Part shown: positions 44,167-51,716 of the stretch, one piece after another
Numbering within the stretch: the stretch's first letter is position 1
How the letters are laid out: every line of letters starts with the position of its first letter
Assembly (NCBI GenBank): GCA_019637875.1
Contig: JAHBUW010000003.1
Coordinates: forward strand, 1-64,000
Direction: 5' to 3'
Source of the DNA: Pseudobdellovibrionaceae bacterium
GTDB taxonomy: Bacteria > Bdellovibrionota > Bdellovibrionia > Bdellovibrionales > Bdellovibrionaceae
DNA length: 64,000 bases
Position numbers and translations under genes: made by a program
Notes under the pieces: model-generated
Database searches by the model: none
Told to the model about the DNA's origin: nothing
Seen by the model: the letters and a program-made list of their open reading frames with translations, nothing else

Positions 44167-44640
44167 GTGGCTGCTCAGATCATTTCTTTTCGCTGTACCC
44201 TTCGCAGTCGGACCGGCCAGTTGATTAGCTCGTCCGTTAGCCGCGACGTCCTGACCGATGTTCCCGGGCAAGAGGGACCGCTGCCGGGCCTGGCCCGTAA
44301 ACTGGTCGATCTCAAAGAGGGCGAACTGCGCGAAATCATCGTTCCCGCGCAAGATGCTTATGGCTACTACGATCCGGAAAAGCTGATCACGATCCCCCGG
44401 CACGACGACGCACGCGCGCCCCTGCACATCGGAGACACGGTCTCGGTGGTGGATCGCGATGGAGTGGCCGGGAACTACCGGGTCGCCCGGATTTTAGGAG
44501 ACGCCATCGAACTCGATGGGAATCATCCTTTGGCGGGACAGGATTTGGCTTTCGAAATCGAGGCCTTCGAAGTTCGCGATGCGACCGCCGAAGAAATCGA
44601 GGAAAGTCGCAACACTCCGGAAAAAACGGGACTGCACTAA
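44167..44640 (+). CDS. FKBP-type peptidyl-prolyl isomerase, SlyD-like
   Basis: 157 residues from GTG 44167, with AAGGAG 5 nt upstream. The FKBP part contains the short, split arrangement of SlyD: LRSRTGQLISSS, PLPGLARKLVDLKEGELREIIVPAQDAYG, an IF-domain insert (about 70-125) and the diagnostic DGNHPLAGQDLAFEIE. The His/Cys-rich nickel-binding tail of E. coli SlyD is absent. Expected role: cytosolic proline isomerase and chaperone. Confidence 0.85.
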   Translation: MAAQIISFRCTLRSRTGQLISSSVSRDVLTDVPGQEGPLPGLARKLVDLKEGELREIIVPAQDAYGYYDPEKLITIPRHDDARAPLHIGDTVSVVDRDGVAGNYRVARILGDAIELDGNHPLAGQDLAFEIEAFEVRDATAEEIEESRNTPEKTGLH

Positions 44641-44654
44641 GGCGCGGGTCTCTG

Positions 44655-44697
44655 GAAGCGCTTAAGGCGCTGGTTTCTGCGAAGCGCTTAAGGCGCT
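44655..44697. repeat. Tandem 17-nt palindromic repeats
   Basis: GAAGCGCTTAAGGCGCT occurs at 44655-44671 and 44681-44697; each contains AGCGC/GCGCT arms. They lie between slyD and the convergent gene, whose stop codon is inside the second copy. A related CGCTTAAAGGCGCT sits at about 49830, also between convergent genes. Confidence 0.65.
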
Positions 44698-45092
44698 TCG
44701 ACCAACCCGTTACAGACCGGGTGCTGCTCCATCACCGCGAGCGCTTCGTCACGGGACAGTTCGACCGAGGCCAACCAACGTCCCTGATCTTGGCGGGAAA
44801 CCAAACCCGAATGGGTGACGACGTAGTTCAGGCCCGCCGCGTGAAGAAGTTCCGATCCGGGCTCTTCTTGAAGGGCGGCGACTTCGCAGACGACTTCCAC
44901 TCCGTTCGGCGAAACCGCCGTCTTGTAGGCAATGCCGTCATCGTGTTCTTCGGCGCGGAACTCGGCTTCGACGCGCTCTTCACAGGCCGCGCGATCATTG
45001 AAGCTCGCGTCCGTGCAGATGCCGCTCGCGAAACCGAGCGAAGGCAGGATTGTGAAAAGGGCGAGAATGATTTTCGACACGACGTTTTTCAT
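44688..45092 (-). CDS. Secreted four-Cys protein, paralogue A
   Basis: 134 residues; signal peptide MKNVVSKIILALFTILPSLGFA. The mature part has four cysteines (GICTDASF, RAACEERVEAEFRAEE, VEVVCEVAAL, HPVCNGLVEAP). It shares order and wording with the gene at 46097: NYVVTHSGLVSRQDQGRWL, DEALAVMEQHPVCNGL. No known family. The two copies bracket an ankyrin and a DUF4442 gene on the other strand, indicating an old duplication. Confidence 0.7.
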   Translation of the reverse strand: MKNVVSKIILALFTILPSLGFASGICTDASFNDRAACEERVEAEFRAEEHDDGIAYKTAVSPNGVEVVCEVAALQEEPGSELLHAAGLNYVVTHSGLVSRQDQGRWLASVELSRDEALAVMEQHPVCNGLVEAP

Positions 45093-45104
45093 GCCCTTCC
45101 CTAG

Positions 45105-45120
45105 TGCAACCGTGACGCCC
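45105..45120 (-). promoter_or_regulatory. Weak sigma-54-like element of paralogue A
   Basis: On the minus strand GGGCGT-CACGG-TTGCA has GG-N10-GC spacing and a perfect TTGCA, but its -24 half is poor. It ends only 12 nt before the ATG, which would give an almost leaderless mRNA. It may instead be a shared translation-start sequence. Confidence 0.3.
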
Positions 45121-45260
45121 GTCCGTGATTCGAGAATTCAATCACTTCCGCTGCGCGAGGCTGTGCAACTCGTCCTGCGGCGCCCAAAAGCGGCGGGTTC
45201 GTGATTCCCGCGTGAAAAGCGTTTCTCATTCGGGAACGTCTCGATTTAAGATCGAAAAAT

Positions 45261-45602
45261 ATGACCGGCGGCGACTGGAAAGACTTTTACGGAGCGTGCA
45301 TCGCGGGAAACTTTCCCGTCGTGCGTTACCACATCGACCATGGGATGAACCCCAACTACCAACATCCCGAATTCGAAGTCACCGCGCTCGTGACCGCGAT
45401 CCTGAACGGTCATTCCGAAATCGCGCTCTATCTTTTGGAAAACGGCGCGGACCCCCGCCTGCGTTCGGACTTCGATCAGCTCACCCCGGAACAAGCGTCG
45501 CTGCGTCGCGAAGATACCGCCGTGCTGAGCGCCCTGCGGGACCGCGGCGCCCTCACCTGGCGCTCCTGGCTTTGGCGCTTGAAAGGACCCCGTGCTGGTT
45601 AA
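45261..45602 (+). CDS. Ankyrin-repeat protein
   Basis: 113 residues, no signal peptide. Two to three ankyrin repeats are visible: DFYGACIAGNFPVVRYHIDHGMNPN, VTALVTAILNGHSEIALYLLENGADP and a degenerate third ending SALRDRGA. Such repeats mediate protein contacts. No clear ribosome site precedes the ATG. Its last 11 nt overlap the DUF4442 gene in another frame, suggesting coupled translation. Confidence 0.75.
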   Translation: MTGGDWKDFYGACIAGNFPVVRYHIDHGMNPNYQHPEFEVTALVTAILNGHSEIALYLLENGADPRLRSDFDQLTPEQASLRREDTAVLSALRDRGALTWRSWLWRLKGPRAG

Positions 45603-46080
45603 ACTCCTGCGGGCGATCGCCGAGCGTTCGCCCACGTTCGTGATGCGGTTGTTCTTCAACCTTTACCCGCCTTACCTCGGCGCGGGCATCCAGGTGGACG
45701 AGATCTCGAAAGACCGACGTTACCTCCGGGTGCGCCTGAAGCTGCGCTTTTACAACCGCAACTACGTCGGCACGCAGTTCGGCGGCTCGATCTACTCGAT
45801 GACCGACCCGCACTATATGTACTTGCTGATCAATAATTTGGGCCCCGACTACGTCGTCTGGGACAAGGCCGCGCGGATCGACTTCATCAAACCCGGCAAA
45901 ACCCACCTGACGGCGGAATTCCGCATCGACCAAAAGCTTTTGGATACGATCAAAGAGCGAACCGCCACGGGCGAGAAGTATATTTTCGATTTACCGCTCA
46001 CGGTTCACGACGACCAACGACAGATCGTCGCGGAGCTTTCCAAAACGCTCTACGTGCGGCGTAAAAGCCCGAAGGCCTAA
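45592..46080 (+). CDS. DUF4442/hotdog-fold thioesterase-like protein
   Basis: 162 residues from GTG 45592. The pattern LYPPYLGAGIQVDEISKDRRYLRVRLKLRFYNRNYVGTQFGGSIYSMTDP fits DUF4442, a hotdog-fold family related to acyl-CoA thioesterases; the central helix would be the segment with GGSIYSMTDPHYMYLLI. A later LTVHDDQRQIVAELSKTLYVRRK completes the sheet. Substrate unknown. It is coupled to the ankyrin gene. Confidence 0.78.
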   Translation: MLVKLLRAIAERSPTFVMRLFFNLYPPYLGAGIQVDEISKDRRYLRVRLKLRFYNRNYVGTQFGGSIYSMTDPHYMYLLINNLGPDYVVWDKAARIDFIKPGKTHLTAEFRIDQKLLDTIKERTATGEKYIFDLPLTVHDDQRQIVAELSKTLYVRRKSPKA

Positions 46081-46096
46081 AGGCAAGACCCGCGCT

Positions 46097-46498
46097 TTAG
46101 GGCGCTTCTTCCAGGCCGTTACAGACGGGATGCGCGTCCATGACCGCGATCGCTTCGTCTTCGCTCATCTCTTTGCGATCCAACCAGTGGCGCGAGTCGT
46201 AGCGCGAAACGTAGCCCGAGTGGGTGACGATGAAGTTACGGCCCGCGATGAAGGGAATGCCGCCGTCGCCCGTATTTTCCAGAGCGTAGACTTGGCAAAC
46301 GATCTCACGGCCCGAAGGCGAAATCGCGTGCTTCCAAGCGACGCCCTCTTCCTGGGCGTCCCGGCGCATCTCGGCTTCGAGACGCTCACGGCAAGCGGTT
46401 TGATCCTCGCGACTTCCCACGAAACAGGTGTTCTGGGCCGAAGCGAACAGCGGAGAAATTGTGAATGTGGCGATGAAAGTCAGGATGGTGTTTTTCAT
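46097..46498 (-). CDS. Secreted four-Cys protein, paralogue B
   Basis: 133 residues; signal peptide MKNTILTFIATFTISPLFASA. Four cysteines match those of the gene at 44688 (NTCFVGS, TACRERLEAEMRRDAQEE, REIVCQVYAL, HPVCNGLEEAP), and FIVTHSGYVSRYDSRHWLDRKEMSEDEAIAVMDAHPVCNGL is shared almost along its length. The function is not known. Conserved Cys spacing suggests two disulfides in the periplasm or outside the cell. Confidence 0.7.
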   Translation of the reverse strand: MKNTILTFIATFTISPLFASAQNTCFVGSREDQTACRERLEAEMRRDAQEEGVAWKHAISPSGREIVCQVYALENTGDGGIPFIAGRNFIVTHSGYVSRYDSRHWLDRKEMSEDEAIAVMDAHPVCNGLEEAP

Positions 46499-46511
46499 AC
46501 CCTACGGAAAT

Positions 46512-46527
46512 TGCAACCGCCGGGCCA
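46512..46527 (-). promoter_or_regulatory. Sigma-54-like element of paralogue B
   Basis: On the minus strand TGGCCC-GGCGG-TTGCA fits the RpoN pattern with one change in the -24 box. The GC is only about 15 nt from the ATG at 46498, so a transcript from it would have a leader of a few bases. Position therefore lowers confidence. Confidence 0.4.
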
Positions 46528-46617
46528 GGCGCGCACGCATTGGCGAAGCGGGCTAACCCGCCCCACCGACGAACCCGTCCCGCGGTGCCGTGAATCGGCA
46601 CCGCCCCGGAACGGAAG

Positions 46618-47463
46618 TTAGATATCCGTGAAGCCGTCGCTATCGTAATTCGGCGAGCCGCCCGAAACCTTGCGCACTCCCGAAACCGGCGCACGCGCGG
46701 CGCGCTCTTTGGCCGTGAATTTCAGAACTTTCCCGGCAGGTCCCGCCCCCACCGGCGCGGTGACCGGCGTCCCCGCCGGCGCCGGCATCTGACCGCCGTG
46801 GATCCTGACTTCCAAACGGGCCACCGTCGAAGTCAAAGCCGAAGCTTGCGCGGACAGCTCTTCCGCCGACGAAGCGCACTCTTCCGAGGTCGCCGCGTTT
46901 TGCTGAGTCATCTGATCGAGCTGGTTCATGGCTTTGTTGATTTCGGCGATACCGCGCGCCTGCTCGTGGCTGGCCGAAGCGATGTCGTTCGCCATGGTCG
47001 TGACCTGACTCACGTTCCCCACGATGTCGTTCAAAGCGTCACCGCACTCACGCGCGATGCGGCTGCCGTCGATCAGGGTGGAAATCTCTTCGGCCGCGGC
47101 GCCACTCAGGCGCGCCAAGTTGCCGACTTCCTCGGCGACCACCGCGAAACCTTTGCCGTGCTCACCGGCGCGCGCCGCCTCGACCGAGGCATTGAACGAC
47201 AGAAGCTCGGTCTTGTTGACGATCTCGTTGATGATTTGGGTTTTCTTCGCGATCTGCTCGACGACCTTCACGATGCCGGCAATCTCTTTGTTGCTGGCGT
47301 TGACCTGCTCCATGATCGTCGCGTTGCCTTGATCGATCCGGGTCATCGCCTCGACCATGCGGTCGACCACGACGCGGCCCTTTTCGGAGGTCTGTTCGGA
47401 TTCCCGCGCCAGCGACGCCGTCGCGCCCGCGTTGTCGGTATTTTTCGTGATCATCGCGGTCAT
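46618..47463 (-). CDS. Truncated methyl-accepting chemotaxis protein (signalling domain only)
   Basis: About 281 residues from ATG 47463; TTG 47487 is also in frame but lies in terminator sequence. It encodes only the cytoplasmic coiled-coil: methylation helix (TKNTDNAGATASLARESEQ), the signalling tip EIVNKTELLSFNASVEAARAGEHGKGFAVVAEEVGNLARLS, return helix and a Pro/Ala-rich tail. Sensor, membrane helices and HAMP are missing, and the break falls just after the tRNA-Met terminator. Either a 5'-deleted relic or a soluble receptor fragment. Confidence 0.7.
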   Translation of the reverse strand: MTAMITKNTDNAGATASLARESEQTSEKGRVVVDRMVEAMTRIDQGNATIMEQVNASNKEIAGIVKVVEQIAKKTQIINEIVNKTELLSFNASVEAARAGEHGKGFAVVAEEVGNLARLSGAAAEEISTLIDGSRIARECGDALNDIVGNVSQVTTMANDIASASHEQARGIAEINKAMNQLDQMTQQNAATSEECASSAEELSAQASALTSTVARLEVRIHGGQMPAPAGTPVTAPVGAGPAGKVLKFTAKERAARAPVSGVRKVSGGSPNYDSDGFTDI

Positions 47464-47485
47464 TCGCGCCCGACTCGAAGTCGGC

Positions 47486-47516
47486 AAAATAAAAAAACCC
47501 GCGTCACCGCGGGTTT
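47486..47516 (-). terminator. Rho-independent terminator of tRNA-Met
   Basis: On the minus strand AAACCCGCG-GTGA-CGCGGGTTT is followed by a long T run (TTTTTTTATTTT). It lies about 70 nt beyond the tRNA 3' end and directly before the chemoreceptor fragment. Confidence 0.85.
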
Positions 47517-47587
47517 CTATTTCGCTCAGAGGCTCATTTCCGGCGAAACTTTCTTTGGATCTGCTCCAAAGACCAGAGCGAAAAATT

Positions 47588-47664
<77 letters not shown>

Positions 47665-47686
47665 ACGGCTTTTAACGCTGCGAGTG

Positions 47687-47715
47687 GTTTTAGGAATTCC
47701 TGAGTCTTCTGTCAA
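47687..47715 (-). promoter_or_regulatory. Sigma-70 promoter of tRNA-Met
   Basis: On the minus strand TTGACA (47715-47710) and TAAAAC (47692-47687) are 17 bp apart, about 23 nt before the tRNA 5' end. Confidence 0.7.
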
Positions 47716-47819
47716 TCTTGAAGGGGCGCGTCTTACAATGTGGGAACGCTTTGGGCCGCTGCGGCTGGATTTCTCTATTGCTTGTCCCCCATGCACCTCC
47801 TAAGTTTTTGCTCCAAATC

Positions 47820-47840
47820 GGACCTCAAGGCTTGAGGTCC
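47820..47840. repeat. 21-nt perfect palindrome in a 5' leader
   Basis: GGACCTCAAG-G-CTTGAGGTCC is a perfect 10+10 palindrome ending 24 nt before the ATG at 47865. It could be a dimeric operator or an RNA hairpin just upstream of the ribosome site. Confidence 0.6.
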
Positions 47841-47864
47841 ACGGATTCATATCGGAGGGAAAAG

Positions 47865-49334
47865 ATGACTCTCAAATTGGTTTCGCTCGCGCTCGCGGGC
47901 GGTTTGCTTGTTTCTTGTTCAAAAACCAGCGTTCCGAAACGCCAAAGCACTTGGGATCAGGTCGCGGAGGTCTTCGGGCTGCAAACCGCAAACACCAGCC
48001 TCAAAGTCGTCGACGTCTTCGGGAAACCGGTCGCCGATGCCCAAATTTTGATCGGAACCGGAGTCGATCAACCCTTCGCGGAAAATTTCATCGCCACCGA
48101 CGCCAACGGCAGCTTCACCGCGCCGGCCGGCTGGACCACGCCCCAGGCCGTGACCGTGAACGCTCCCGGCTACGTCCGCGCCACTTACTTCGCGCAGCTT
48201 CCGGGCGCGCAGACCTATACGCTGCGTCCGCTCGTCGGCGCGCAGAACTTGAAGCTCACCGGTCAAACCACCGGGTACAAAACCGTCGACCGTGACGGCA
48301 TCGTGGACTTCGGAATCGTGATCCCTTCGCTCACGAAAGCGACGCTCTTCAATTTCGACATCTCGGCGTTCATCAGCCCCGAGACCGACGAGATCTCGAT
48401 CATCGGTCGCACCATCAACATCCCGAAGAACATCGTGCTGCCGCAACAGCGCGAGTCCTACTTCTTCCCCATCGAGTTCAATAAACCGAACTACGCCCTG
48501 AACTTCCGTAGCCCCGGTGAGCGCATGATCTACGTCGCGCGCGGGACCTTCCCGCTCGACGACGTGGTGAACGAAGTGCGGAACGGCAAAGAGTTCTACG
48601 AACTCACGAACTACCTGTCGATCAAAGGCGGCGCGCTTCGTAAGCTGGATCTGCAAGGCGATACGGCTCTCAACCTGCCCGTCAACGAGTTGAACTACAC
48701 GGGTTCGCGCCAGGTCATGGCCCCCGCCTTCAAAAATGACGAGGTCGTCCTGACCGCGGCGCTCGCCGAGTGGAAAGGCTGGTTCTACCCGACGGACGTC
48801 AAAATCCTCGATGCCGGCAAAGCCCGCAACCTCACGATCGCGACCGGCGGTACGCCCTCGCTCATCTCGATCTTGAAACGCAAAGACGAGATGTCGCTCA
48901 CGCAAAATACCGACCGTCTGAGCGCGCACTTCGCGACCTTCGATAACGGCGTCACGCCGAACTTCCTGCCGCTGATGGAAAAACCCAAGGTGACGAATGC
49001 GTACGCGTTCGACATCGCCGCGGTCGCCAAACCCGCGCACGTCTTCGAAGGCGCGCAGTTCGCCGTGCTCTCGAAAGTCACCCAAATCCAAGTCGCGGGA
49101 AAGAAATTGGACGTTCTTGAGAACATCTGGGAGGTCTTCTCGCCGAACTGGATGCCCGCAACGCAAATTCCCCAGTGGCCGGGAGAAAACACCCCGAATG
49201 GCGCGGCTGGTAAAATGCGTTGGGAAGTGACTCTGACGGGTCTCCCCAGCGAGAATTCCGTACAGAATGTGGACCTCGGACCGAAGTGGCTCGACGCGGC
49301 CTCGCACGCGACTCGCGCCTCTCAAGACTTCTAA
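47865..49334 (+). CDS. Large lipoprotein with carboxypeptidase-regulatory-like domain
   Basis: 489 residues from ATG 47865, with GGAGGG upstream. MTLKLVSLALAGGLLVSCSK is a lipoprotein leader. Residues about 45-125 (LKVVDVFGKPVADAQILIGTG, ATDANGSFTAPAGWTTPQAVTVNAPGYVRATY) form a carboxypeptidase-regulatory/transthyretin-like beta-sandwich common in surface proteins. The remaining ~350 residues are beta-rich and unrecognised. Its 3' end overlaps the next lipoprotein gene by 68 nt if that gene starts at its first ATG. Presumably attached to the outer membrane. Confidence 0.75.
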   Translation: MTLKLVSLALAGGLLVSCSKTSVPKRQSTWDQVAEVFGLQTANTSLKVVDVFGKPVADAQILIGTGVDQPFAENFIATDANGSFTAPAGWTTPQAVTVNAPGYVRATYFAQLPGAQTYTLRPLVGAQNLKLTGQTTGYKTVDRDGIVDFGIVIPSLTKATLFNFDISAFISPETDEISIIGRTINIPKNIVLPQQRESYFFPIEFNKPNYALNFRSPGERMIYVARGTFPLDDVVNEVRNGKEFYELTNYLSIKGGALRKLDLQGDTALNLPVNELNYTGSRQVMAPAFKNDEVVLTAALAEWKGWFYPTDVKILDAGKARNLTIATGGTPSLISILKRKDEMSLTQNTDRLSAHFATFDNGVTPNFLPLMEKPKVTNAYAFDIAAVAKPAHVFEGAQFAVLSKVTQIQVAGKKLDVLENIWEVFSPNWMPATQIPQWPGENTPNGAAGKMRWEVTLTGLPSENSVQNVDLGPKWLDAASHATRASQDF

Positions 49335-49824
49335 GCTTTTTCTGAGCGCTCTGGCTCTCGTGGTCGGCGTGTTTTCACTCGTCGGCTGCGAAACCATGAA
49401 AAAAGAAGAGCGCATCAACAACGCCATCGAAAAGTCGGTTTTCACTCGCGTGTACTTCGCGAGCTATGAATCCGTATGGCGTGCGGCCCAGCTCGCGCTC
49501 AAATACCCCATCTCGGTGAACAACATGGATAACGGCGTTCTCGAAACCGATTGGGTGCGCGCGCTGGAGGGATTCTCGCCCCCCGGCTCGGGCAAAATCC
49601 CGTCCTCGGGTATCCGCTACAAGATCGCGCTCAATATGGTGAAAGGCCGCTCGCAGGGCCGCGAATCCGTGCGCGTGACCCTACGGAAAAATCTGGAGCG
49701 TCAACGCGACTTCTTCTCGGATCCCGAGCAGATGTTGACGGACAGCTTGGAAGAGAACGTGATTCTTTACCGCATCGAACGCGAGCTCATCATTCAAGAT
49801 GCGCTTCGCAAAGTCGGCGACTGA
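49267..49824 (+). CDS. Putative lipoprotein
   Basis: 185 residues if ATG 49267 is used. The first 23 residues are basic and unusual, then comes FLSALALVVGVFSLVGC, a lipobox. No nearer ATG exists; a CTG or GTG inside the leader would shorten it. The mature part has RVYFASYESVWRAAQLALKYPISVNNMDNGVLETDWV, similar in layout to envelope lipoproteins that end in a BamC-like helix-grip fold; that similarity is a guess. It overlaps the upstream gene and is likely cotranscribed. Confidence 0.65.
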   Translation: MWTSDRSGSTRPRTRLAPLKTSKLFLSALALVVGVFSLVGCETMKKEERINNAIEKSVFTRVYFASYESVWRAAQLALKYPISVNNMDNGVLETDWVRALEGFSPPGSGKIPSSGIRYKIALNMVKGRSQGRESVRVTLRKNLERQRDFFSDPEQMLTDSLEENVILYRIERELIIQDALRKVGD

Positions 49825-49831
49825 TTACCGC

Positions 49832-50587
49832 TTAAAGGCGCTGCGAGTTTTCCGCACGCGCCGCCCACTTCAACCACAGATCGCGCTTTTCGGCGAGGGG
49901 GCTTTCGGTTTTACCGAGAGTCTGGCGGGTGAGCTTTTCCAATCCGCTCACCGCGTGACGGTGCATACGGGCGTCGGTTTCACGTAGGTAAGCGAGGAAC
50001 AGCGGCGCTTCGCGATCCTTCGGCTCTTTCGCCAGGATCTCGAGCATCTGCGGCCGCGTCCACAGGCCTTGAGTTTTACGGAAGTTCCGCGGCTGATCGA
50101 TTTCGTTCCAGAAAAGCTCGCGGATCTCGGAGTCCATTTCGGCTTCCAGCACCAGAATCGCCGCCGAACGGACGACCAGCGCTTTGTCCGTCAGTCGCTC
50201 TTTCGCCACGGTCCGCGCCTCGCGCGGGAGCACGCTTTGATAAGCGACCAATCCCGCATTGCGCATGAACCACTCGTTCGACTTTTGCGTGCGCGCCAAA
50301 AAGCCGCGCGACTCGGGGCCACGCAACTGCGCGTACAGCACGACCGCTTTCCAGCGCTCGGCGAAATCGACTTTGCCGTCGAAGGCGAGTTTTTCGAGTT
50401 CGGGCGCCAGAAGATCACGACGGGCCTCGGCCACCGCCAAACGGTTTTCCGCAGGCATCGACAGAACTTCCCGGACATCCAACTGAATCGTCTTCGGCGG
50501 ATCCGCGACGATCACGCGATTTTTCACCGCCGCCAGGGCGGGCACGCCCAGCAAAAGCATCACGCCCAGCCCCGTCAGGGATTTCAT
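49832..50587 (-). CDS. Secreted HEAT-like helical repeat protein
   Basis: 251 residues with signal peptide MKSLTGLGVMLLLGVPALA. The mature part is helical and repetitive: RLAVAEARRDLLAPELEKLAFDGKVDFAERWKAVVLYAQL, VVRSAAILVLEAEMDSEIRELFWNEI and DARMHRHAVSGLEKLTRQ suggest four to five HEAT-type hairpins, a scaffold for protein contacts. Its start overlaps by 4 nt the stop of the coiled-coil gene, so the two form an operon. Confidence 0.7.
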   Translation of the reverse strand: MKSLTGLGVMLLLGVPALAAVKNRVIVADPPKTIQLDVREVLSMPAENRLAVAEARRDLLAPELEKLAFDGKVDFAERWKAVVLYAQLRGPESRGFLARTQKSNEWFMRNAGLVAYQSVLPREARTVAKERLTDKALVVRSAAILVLEAEMDSEIRELFWNEIDQPRNFRKTQGLWTRPQMLEILAKEPKDREAPLFLAYLRETDARMHRHAVSGLEKLTRQTLGKTESPLAEKRDLWLKWAARAENSQRL

Positions 50588-51630
50588 GCGCCACCCTTTT
50601 TCATGAAGTCCTCGAAGTCGCCCATCAACTTGGCGTCTTCGGGTTTGATGCTTTCCATGGAGGCCGCTTCGGCGGCCAAACGCTCGGCATCGAGCCCCGC
50701 TTCAAGCGCATCCCCCGCCGGCGCATCGCCCACGGTCGCGGCGATCTTTTCCAACTGTCCGGCTTCTTGAGTCATTCGTTCCACATCGAAAAGTCCGGCC
50801 GCCGCCGCTTCGGCTTCCGCGTCCGCCGAGGGCTCTTCCGGAGTGGGGATCCCCCCTTGCGCCGAAACCGCATCCGCGAACTCTTTCAGAAGGTCTTCAT
50901 CCGCCGCCGAGTTGCGCTCCGGAGCGGGAGTGGACGCCACCGACGCCGCAAGTTCTTCGGGCGGCGTGGCCATCAAGCTATCGACCATGGCCTGCGCGGG
51001 ATCGATCTCGGCGGGCGCGGGCACCGGCGCGGGTGCGGCCGGAGTTGCCACGGCCGCTGCGGCCGCCGCGGGCGTCGCCGCGACGGGCGCGCCGCCCTTC
51101 AGGCCTTCGAGCTGCTTTTGCAGTTTGACGTTCTCTTCCTTGTAGAAAGAAAGATCGGCGATGTCCTCGCTGATGATTTCATACTCGGCAAGTTTGGCCT
51201 GCAGGTCGCGAATCTGATCTTCGAGCGCGCGTTTGTCTTCGGATGACAAATTCGCCACGCCCGCCGCGGGCGCCTCGCTGCTCACCGGCGCGGGGGCGCT
51301 GCCTTCCGGGCGGGGCGCCAGCTTCATTTGCTCGATCTGTTCTTGTTTCTCGGCCAACGACGAACGCAGCGTTTCGATCTCGGCAACCAGTTGGGCGGAC
51401 TCCGCATTCGCGGGAACGGCCGGGACCTGCCCCGCACGTTCGAGCAGTTTTTTCAGCGTGCCTTCAAGCTGCTCCAAGTTCGCGGAGCCCGCGACCGGAG
51501 CGGTATCGCCGGAACGCAGAAAGTTCCTCGTGGCGAGGACGGCCACCAAAAGCAGGATCAAGGCGACTAAAGCCTGAATGATCACGGCATTATGCTTGAT
51601 CACGAACGGGATCATGGTTTCGAAGGACAT
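50584..51630 (-). CDS. Coiled-coil membrane protein with Ala/Pro-rich segments
   Basis: 348 residues from ATG 51630; ATG 51639 is an alternative and neither has a strong ribosome site. One membrane helix near the N terminus (AVIIQALVALILLLVAVLAT) is followed by helices with heptad character (LEQLEGTLKKLLERAG, AQLVAEIETLRSSLAEKQEQIEQMK, KRALEDQIRDLQAKLAEYEIIS, YKEENVKLQKQLEGL), then Ala/Pro linkers and acidic helices to the end. Probably anchored in the inner membrane. No family recognised. Divergent from pyrC. Confidence 0.65.
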   Translation of the reverse strand: MSFETMIPFVIKHNAVIIQALVALILLLVAVLATRNFLRSGDTAPVAGSANLEQLEGTLKKLLERAGQVPAVPANAESAQLVAEIETLRSSLAEKQEQIEQMKLAPRPEGSAPAPVSSEAPAAGVANLSSEDKRALEDQIRDLQAKLAEYEIISEDIADLSFYKEENVKLQKQLEGLKGGAPVAATPAAAAAAVATPAAPAPVPAPAEIDPAQAMVDSLMATPPEELAASVASTPAPERNSAADEDLLKEFADAVSAQGGIPTPEEPSADAEAEAAAAGLFDVERMTQEAGQLEKIAATVGDAPAGDALEAGLDAERLAAEAASMESIKPEDAKLMGDFEDFMKKGGA

Positions 51631-51716
51631 CACGACCATTGTGCGGAGAGCTGAGCAGAGGGTCAAGGAGTGGGACCGCGATTGTCTGGAGGCCCGACCT
51701 TTGATAAGCGTCTCGC

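Noticed and set aside
47919-49445. 508-codon minus frame opposite the lipoprotein at 47865
   Set aside because: No domain, no plausible start; the plus gene has a ribosome site and lipobox.
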